Shown here: piece by piece, positions 59,025 to 64,000 of the stretch | How the letters are laid out: each line of letters begins with the position of its first letter | How positions within the stretch are numbered: the stretch's first letter is position 1 | NCBI GenBank assembly: GCA_963697565.1 | Contig: CAVOOM010000006.1 | Location: 310,001 to 374,000, forward strand | Direction: 5' to 3' | Source: CAWFSE01 sp963697565 | GTDB lineage: Bacteria > Actinomycetota > Actinomycetes > CAVWCF01 | Length of the DNA: 64,000 nucleotides | Program-made: the position numbers and the translations under genes | Notes under the pieces: generated by a model | What the model saw: only the letters and a program-made list of their open reading frames with translations | Told to the model about the DNA's origin: nothing | Databases searched by the model: none

Positions 59025-60564
59025 ATGCCGTTCGCCAGCCCGCTCCCGCCCGTCGAGATCCCCGATGTCCCGCTGACGACGTACGTCATGGCGCGCGCCG
59101 CAGAGCTGGGCGACAAGCCGGCCCTGGTCGACGGGCCGACCGGGCGCACCCTGACGTACGCCGCGCTGGACGGCGCGATCCGGTCGCTGGCGGGCGGGCT
59201 GGTCGCGCGGGGCTTCGCCAAGGGCGAGGTGGTCGCGCTGCTGGCGCCCAACATCCCCGAATACGCCGTCGTCTTCCACGGCGTCGCGATGGCCGGGGGA
59301 GTCGTCACCACGATCAACCCGACCTACACGCACCAGGAGGTGCACCACCAGCTCGTCGATTCCGGGGCGACGATGCTGTCACGATCCCGATGTTCCTCGA
59401 GGTGGCCGTCGAGGGCGCCGCCGAGACGTCGGTGCGCGAGATCGTCGTGATCGGGGAGGCCGAGGGCGCCCTCCCGCTGGCGTCGCTCTTCGGCGCGCCG
59501 CTCGCCGAGCACGTCCCGGTCTCGGCCGGCGACCTGGTCGCGCTGCCGTACTCCTCGGGCACGACGGGCCTGAGCAAGGGCGTCATGCTCACCCACGGCA
59601 ACCTGGTGGCCAACATCGCCCAGGTGCTCTCGCGCCGCCGATATCCACGAGGACGAGACGTTCATCGCCGTCCTGCCGTTCTTCCACATCTACGGCATGC
59701 AGGTGCTGATGAACACCGGGCTCCGCGCCGGCACGACCGTCGTCACGATGCCGCGCTTCGACCTCGAGCAGTTCCTGAGCCTGCACCAGCAGCTACGGCA
59801 TCACGCGCTCGTTCGTCGCCCCGCCGATCGTGGTGGCGCTGGCCAAGCACCCGCTCGTCGACGCGTACGACCTGTCGGCGCTGCGGCAGGTCTTCTCCGG
59901 CGCGGCGCCGCTGTCGGCCGAGCTCGCGATCGAGGCGGGCGCGCGCCTTGGCTGCGAGGTCGTGCAGGGGTACGGGATGACCGAGCTGTCACCGGTGTCG
60001 CACCTGACCCCGCCGGGGCAGTTCAAGCCGGGATCCGTCGGCGTCACGGCCCCCAACACCGAGACCCGGATCGTCAACCCCGCCAACGGAGCCGACCTGG
60101 GGGTGGACGAAGACGGCGAGGTCTGCGTGCGGGGGCCGCAGGTGATGGCCGGCTACCTCAACAACCAGCAGGCCACCGAGAGCACCATCGACCGCGACGG
60201 CTGGCTGCACACCGGCGACATCGGCCACATCGACGCCGACGGGCACCTCTTCATCGTCGACCGGCTCAAGGAGCTCATCAAGTACAAGGGCTTCCAGGTG
60301 CCGCCGGCCGAGCTCGAGGCGCTGCTGCTCACCCACCCGGCGGTGGCCGACGCCGCCGTGGTCGGCCGTCCCGACCCGGAGGCCGGCGAGGTGCCGGTGG
60401 CGTTCGTCGTGCTGCGCCCAGGCGCGGAGGCCACCCAGCAGGAGATCGGGGACTTCGTCGCCGAGCAGGTCGCGCACTACAAGCGGCTGAGCCGCGTCGA
60501 GTTCACCGACGCGATCCCGAAGTCGGCGTCCGGCAAGATCCTGCGCCGGATGCTGCCGCAGTAG
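59025..60564 (+). CDS. AMP-dependent acyl-CoA synthetase (4-coumarate-CoA ligase-like), three frameshifts
   Basis: ANL-superfamily ligase of about 513 residues. The ATP P-loop YSSGTTGLSKGVMLTHGN, LPFFHIYGMQVLMNTGL, EVVQGYGMTELSPVSH, GWLHTGDIGHID and the C-terminal PKSASGKILRRML catalytic lysine are present in order. Breaks are near 59381 (a G missing), 59641 and 59795 (extra base each). The type is close to plant 4CL; the acyl substrate cannot be read. It starts at ATG 59025 with an ggaggagac site and follows the SDR, so both may act on the same acid or alcohol. Confidence 0.9.
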
Positions 60565-60574
60565 CGGCCGGGGC

Positions 60575-61135
60575 TCAGCGCCGGTCGGCGGGCGGGCGGT
60601 AGTCCTCGGCGGGGAGCTCGAAGACCCACTCGAGGCCGTCCTCGGGGTCGTCCTGCTCGCCGACGTGCACGAGGCCGGCGCCGCGGATGATCGCGAGCGA
60701 GGCGGCGTTGTCCGGGCTGACGCTGGCCCGCAGCACGCGGACGTCAGGATGGCTCGCGGCGTACGTCCACAGCGTCTCGGCCAGCTCGCGGCCGTACCCC
60801 TGGCGGCGGTGCCGTGGGAGCACGGTGTAGCCGACCTCGACCATCCCGCGGGCGTCGGGGCGGTCGTGGAAGCCCCCGTTGCCGACGATCACGCCGGTCT
60901 CACGCAGCACCGCCAGGCGGATCAGCCAGGGGTTGACCGACGGGTCCTCGCGCACCTGCGCGACCCGGAAGCGCAGGGCGGAGCGGTCGGGGTGGAGGAC
61001 GTCGTCGGGGTCGTCGTACGGGAGCGGGACGGGCTCGCCGCCGCCCTCCGCCCGGCTGAGCAGCTGCTCGACGGTGACCAGGACGAGGTCGAGCCGTGGT
61101 CCGGAGAGGACCGCGGGTGGGTCTAGCGGGTGCAC
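60575..61135 (-). CDS. GNAT family N-acetyltransferase
   Basis: Intact 186-residue acetyltransferase. GNGGFHDRPDARGMVEVGYT, VLPRHRRQGYGRELAETLW (acetyl-CoA loop RRQGYG) and SVSPDNAASLAIIRGAGL are typical of the RimJ/RimL-like group. It starts at GTG 61135 and overlaps the small gene at 61123 by 13 bases. It converges with the acyl-CoA ligase. Substrate unknown. Confidence 0.87.
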   Translation of the reverse strand: MHPLDPPAVLSGPRLDLVLVTVEQLLSRAEGGGEPVPLPYDDPDDVLHPDRSALRFRVAQVREDPSVNPWLIRLAVLRETGVIVGNGGFHDRPDARGMVEVGYTVLPRHRRQGYGRELAETLWTYAASHPDVRVLRASVSPDNAASLAIIRGAGLVHVGEQDDPEDGLEWVFELPAEDYRPPADRR

Positions 61136-61293
61136 GCCATGAGGCGCCCGGAGGCGGTGATGACGGCGTTGGCGGTGCCGAGCGGCTCGAACGGGCCGTC
61201 GCCGGTGTAGGCCACGGCCTCGGCGAGCACGACGGGGTCAACGGTGGTGCTCGGGGTGGCACTCGGAGCGGCAGTTCGCTTGAAAACGCGCAT
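61123..61293 (-). CDS. Small hypothetical protein with strong ribosome-binding site
   Basis: 56-residue frame starting ATG 61293, preceded by aaggaaa seven bases upstream. The sequence starts MRVFKRTAAPSATPSTTVD, then EAVAYTGDGPFEPLGTANAV. No family recognised. It overlaps the acetyltransferase start, implying coupled translation. The first bases are lower in GC than the surroundings, as expected for a translation start. Confidence 0.5.
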   Translation of the reverse strand: MRVFKRTAAPSATPSTTVDPVVLAEAVAYTGDGPFEPLGTANAVITASGRLMACTR

Positions 61294-61483
61294 ATCGCTT
61301 TCCTTCGTTGGGTTCCCCTCCAGTGTCCCCGCTGCAAGGCCAAACCCCACAATCGGCGGAGGGTGTTCCTGGCCACACCGCCCCTCCAGCGCCTTCTCAA
61401 GGGGCCCGCGTTAGCCTGCGAGCGAACAAGGATCCCGGCTTGGCGGCCGAATGGCCGCGTCCCCTGCTGAGCGGAAGGTGCCC

Positions 61484-62311
61484 ATGAGCAGCTACCGAGG
61501 CACGCGTGTTCTCGTGACGGGTGGGGCGGCCGGGATCGGCCTCGCCATCGCGCAGGAGTTCGCCGATCGCGGCGCCGAAGTGGTGCTGGCGGATATCGAC
61601 GAGGCAGGCGCGCAGGCCGCGGCGGAGCAGATGCGCGCCACCGGGGTGACCGCGGCGGCGTACCGGCTCGACGTGACCGATCTCGACGAGATCCTCGCCT
61701 TGCGCGACCGGATCGCCGACGAGCTCGGCCCGATCGACATCCTCGTAAACAACGCGGGCACGGTCGCCGGCGGCGCCTTCCTTGACGTGCCCCTCGAGCA
61801 GCATCTGCGGACGATCCGGGTGAACACCGAAGGCGTGATCGCGGTGACCCACGCGTTCCTCCCCGGTCTGATCGCGCGGCCCAAGGCGGCTGTGGTGACT
61901 GTGGCGAGCGTCGCCGGGTGGGGTCCGGCTCCCTTCGGTACGAGCTACGGCGCGAGCAAGTGGGGGGCCGTCGGGTTCACCGAGTCGCTGCGCGTCGAGA
62001 TGTCCCAGCTCGGCCACGACCACGTGGGGGTGACCACGATCTGCCCCAGCGTGGTCGACACCGGGCTGTTCGAGGGGGTGCCGCCGCTGCGGCTCACCAC
62101 CCTCCTGACGGCGGAGGACGTCGCGAAGGCGACGGTCGACGGGGTGTCCAAGCGCAAGGCGATCGTGCTGATCCCGTGGCTGTCGAAGTTCGCGCCGGTG
62201 CTGCAGGCGCTGCCGACCCCGATCTTCGACCGGGCGGTCGGGCTGTTCGGCGGCGGCACGATGATGTCGACGTGGACCGGCCACGGCGACCGCCCGGCCG
62301 ACGAGGGCTAG
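61484..62311 (+). CDS. SDR family oxidoreductase
   Basis: Intact 275-residue short-chain dehydrogenase. VLVTGGAAGIGLAIAQEFAD (TGxxxGIG), DILVNNAGTVAGGAF (NNAG) and the catalytic TSYGASKWGAVGFTESL (YxxxK) are all canonical. The C-terminal part (KFAPVLQALPTPIFDRAVGL) hints at a hydrophobic or membrane-associated tail as in lipid-acting SDRs. It starts at ATG 61484 with ggaagg seven bases upstream. Confidence 0.92.
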   Translation: MSSYRGTRVLVTGGAAGIGLAIAQEFADRGAEVVLADIDEAGAQAAAEQMRATGVTAAAYRLDVTDLDEILALRDRIADELGPIDILVNNAGTVAGGAFLDVPLEQHLRTIRVNTEGVIAVTHAFLPGLIARPKAAVVTVASVAGWGPAPFGTSYGASKWGAVGFTESLRVEMSQLGHDHVGVTTICPSVVDTGLFEGVPPLRLTTLLTAEDVAKATVDGVSKRKAIVLIPWLSKFAPVLQALPTPIFDRAVGLFGGGTMMSTWTGHGDRPADEG

Positions 62312-62320
62312 CGTCCGCTC

Positions 62321-62701
62321 ATGGCATGCCGGATCAGTGAGCTGGTCGTCGACGCGCGAGACCCCGAGGCGCTCGCGGCGTTCTGGTGCGAGGTCTTGGG
62401 CTTCGTGGTCGTGGGGCGCGAGGAGGACGGGAGCGTCGAGATCGGCCCGCCTGAGGTGGGCTTCGGCGGCCTCCAGCCGACGATCGTCTTCGGCCTCTCA
62501 AGCGACCCGCGCCGCGGGAAGCTGCCGCTGCACTTCGATGTGAGCCCGGTGGGGTGCGACCAAGGGGCCGAGCTCGAACGCCTGCTTCGGGCGGGCGCCC
62601 GCCCGGCGGCCATCGGGCAGACGGGCGACGAGACGTGGCACGTGCTGGCCGACCCCGAGGGCAACGAGTTCTGCCTGCTCCGGACCCCGTTGACCGCGTA
62701 A
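62321..62701 (+). CDS. VOC (glyoxalase-like) family protein
   Basis: Intact 126-residue vicinal-oxygen-chelate protein with the glyoxalase-like_6-type pattern. ELVVDARDPEALAAFWCEVL, LPLHFDVSPVGCDQGAELER and VLADPEGNEFCLLR are seen. Possible metal ligands are the His in PLHFD and the Glu in GNEFC. A resistance or isomerase role is unproven. It begins 10 bases after the SDR. Confidence 0.85.
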   Translation: MACRISELVVDARDPEALAAFWCEVLGFVVVGREEDGSVEIGPPEVGFGGLQPTIVFGLSSDPRRGKLPLHFDVSPVGCDQGAELERLLRAGARPAAIGQTGDETWHVLADPEGNEFCLLRTPLTA

Positions 62702-62771
62702 CCCGCAAGCCGTCGGCCCGCCGGGTGGCTCGGGCGGCCGGGTACGGCCGGGTGCGGCAGACTCCCGCCTC

Positions 62772-63489
62772 ATGCGGATCCTCGTGGTGTCGGACCTCCA
62801 CTACCGCCTTCCGCACTACGACTGGCTGGTCACGGCGGCCGACGACGTCGACGTCGTGGCCCTGGTGGGCGACCTCGCCGATGTGGTCAACGCCGTGCCG
62901 TTCACCGTGCAGGTGGTGGTGCTGGAGAAGTACCTCGGCCTGCTCGCCGAGAAGGCGACGGTCCTGGCGTCCTCCGGCAACCACGACCTCGATGGCCCCG
63001 GCCCGCACGGCGAGCAGGTGGCCGCGTGGATGCAGGCGGCCAGGGAGGCCCACATCCACGTCGATGGGACGTCGGTCGACGTCGACGGCACGCGGTTCAC
63101 CATCTGCCCCTGGTGGGACGGCCCGGCCACCAGGCAGGCCGTCGCCGATCAGCTCGCCGAGGCGGCGCGGGATCGCCCCGAGCGCTGGATCTGGCTCTAC
63201 CACTCGCCTCCGGCCGGGCACCGTGCTCTGCCACGACGGGCGGCGGGACTTCCCCGACCACGACCTCGCCGGCTGGATCGACGAGCACCGGCCGGACATC
63301 GTGCTGTGCGGGCACATCCACCAGGCGCCGTGGGTCGAGGGCGGCTCGTGGCACGCGCGGCTGGGTGAGACCTGGGTCTTCAACGCCGGCAAGCAGATGG
63401 GCAAGGTGCCGCCGCACATCACCCTCGACACCGAGGCGGGGACGGCCGAGTGGTTCGGGGTGTTCGAGGTGGATTCGATCAGCCTCTGA
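62772..63489 (+). CDS. Metallophosphoesterase, frameshifted
   Basis: Calcineurin-like phosphoesterase of about 238 residues. The metal-binding motifs are VSDLHYRLPHYDW (D-x-H), VGDLADVVNAV (GD), SSGNHDLDG (GNHD) and, after a frame break near 63222 (gccggg run, one extra G), VLCGHIHQAPW (GHxH). ITLDTEAGTAEWFGV follows. It probably acts on a phosphodiester or nucleotide. It starts at ATG 62772. Confidence 0.88.
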
Positions 63490-63516
63490 GCGGCGGACGC
63501 CCGAGCCCGCTGCGCC

Positions 63517-64000
63517 TCAGTGCTGGTGGTCGCCCTCGGGATCGCGGACCGAGCCCGTACGGGCCGGCGGTGCCTGGTGGTGGACCAGGGTGTCCAGGAT
63601 CTGGTCGACCATGCCCAGGTGGCCCTCCTGCCCGGCGAACTGCGCCTTGACGTCCACGAGGTACTGGGTGAGCCCGTCGAGGCGCGCGGCCGTCGTACGC
63701 AGGACGCTGAGCGCCGCACCCGGGCGCTCGACCAGGAAGCCCTCGGGGTCGTCGACGACGTGCACGACGACGTCGGACGTGGCGCGCACGGTCGCCGTGG
63801 CCGGCCGGTCGAGCACCACCGACATCTCGCCGAACACCGCGCCGGGGTTGTCCACCCGGGCGAAGGCCACCCCGTCGCGCTCGATCGAGACCGACCCCGA
63901 GACGAGCACATAGAGCCGGGACGGCTCGGAGCCCTCCTCGATCAGCGCGGTTCCGGCCGAGACGGCCTCCGTGGGCAGGTCGGCCGACAGGGCCAGCAGG
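63517..64000 (-). CDS. Cyclic nucleotide-binding domain protein, 5' partial
   Basis: The start lies beyond the right edge. The visible 160 residues carry a cNMP-binding beta-roll: GTALIEEGSEPSRLYVLVSG, then SVSIERDGVAFARVDNPGAV, FGEMSVVLDRPATATVRA (phosphate-binding cassette; it has RPATATV where PKA-type has RxA). A helical tail with ARLDGLTQYLVDVKAQFAGQ follows. No helix-turn-helix is in view, so it is probably not a Crp-type regulator. It converges with the metallophosphoesterase. Confidence 0.8.
   Translation of the reverse strand, partial: LLALSADLPTEAVSAGTALIEEGSEPSRLYVLVSGSVSIERDGVAFARVDNPGAVFGEMSVVLDRPATATVRATSDVVVHVVDDPEGFLVERPGAALSVLRTTAARLDGLTQYLVDVKAQFAGQEGHLGMVDQILDTLVHHQAPPARTGSVRDPEGDHQH

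Overview
The window is high-GC DNA with a strong bias for G or C at third codon positions. It looks like a chromosomal segment of an actinomycete. The evidence is bldC, the actinobacterial marker families DUF3073, DUF3151 and SCP_3, the coryneform-type glgA divergent from glgC, and a purine gene order known from Streptomyces and its relatives. I cannot name the genus from the sequence alone. There is no gene-free stretch longer than 300 bases, and I see no rRNA, CRISPR array, prophage or insertion sequence.

Layout. 1-8.1 kb: pyrE (5' end cut by the window edge), dedA, a SPOUT methyltransferase, fba, DUF3151, a FAD oxidoreductase, purA, an acetyltransferase and a class III aminotransferase. 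8.1-24.6 kb: purine genes purD, purB, purC, purS-purQ-purL, purF and purM. These are interrupted by galE and by a block of a zinc-protease-like protein, DUF1838, a flavin monooxygenase, an alpha/beta hydrolase and a second zinc protein. With purA, the window encodes most of the pathway from PRPP to AMP precursors. 24.6-31.2 kb: DUF3073, a leucine/valine dehydrogenase, bldC, a membrane PLC-like protein, a large membrane hydrolase, and tRNA-Phe, tRNA-Asp and tRNA-Glu. 31.3-42.2 kb: a small metallopeptidase, an epoxide-hydrolase-like protein, glgA/glgC, PAP2, an L,D-transpeptidase, an ABC-F ATPase, VKOR, an MFS transporter, a lipoprotein and a DEAD-box helicase.

42.4-46.5 kb holds a tightly overlapped minus-strand operon: two small Ala/Pro-rich anchored proteins, ApbE, a ferric-reductase-like membrane protein, a NuoF-like protein and a ferredoxin. 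It reads as an electron-transfer and flavinylation module without an obvious FMN-binding-domain protein. 46.6-51 kb: PAC2, a repeat/RDD membrane protein and a Tat-exported amine oxidase whose domains appear circularly permuted. 51-64 kb: accessory genes, including a TetR/epimerase pair with a perfect 31-bp operator, a CDF protein next to a P1B ATPase with a hemerythrin-like tail, two SDRs, an acyl-CoA ligase and a cyclic-nucleotide-binding protein cut by the right edge.

Quality warning. About 40 single-base indels, mostly an extra G or C in G/C-rich strings, break reading frames in conserved housekeeping genes. I treat these as sequence errors and annotate each affected gene as one CDS spanning the break. 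Break positions are approximate to a few bases.
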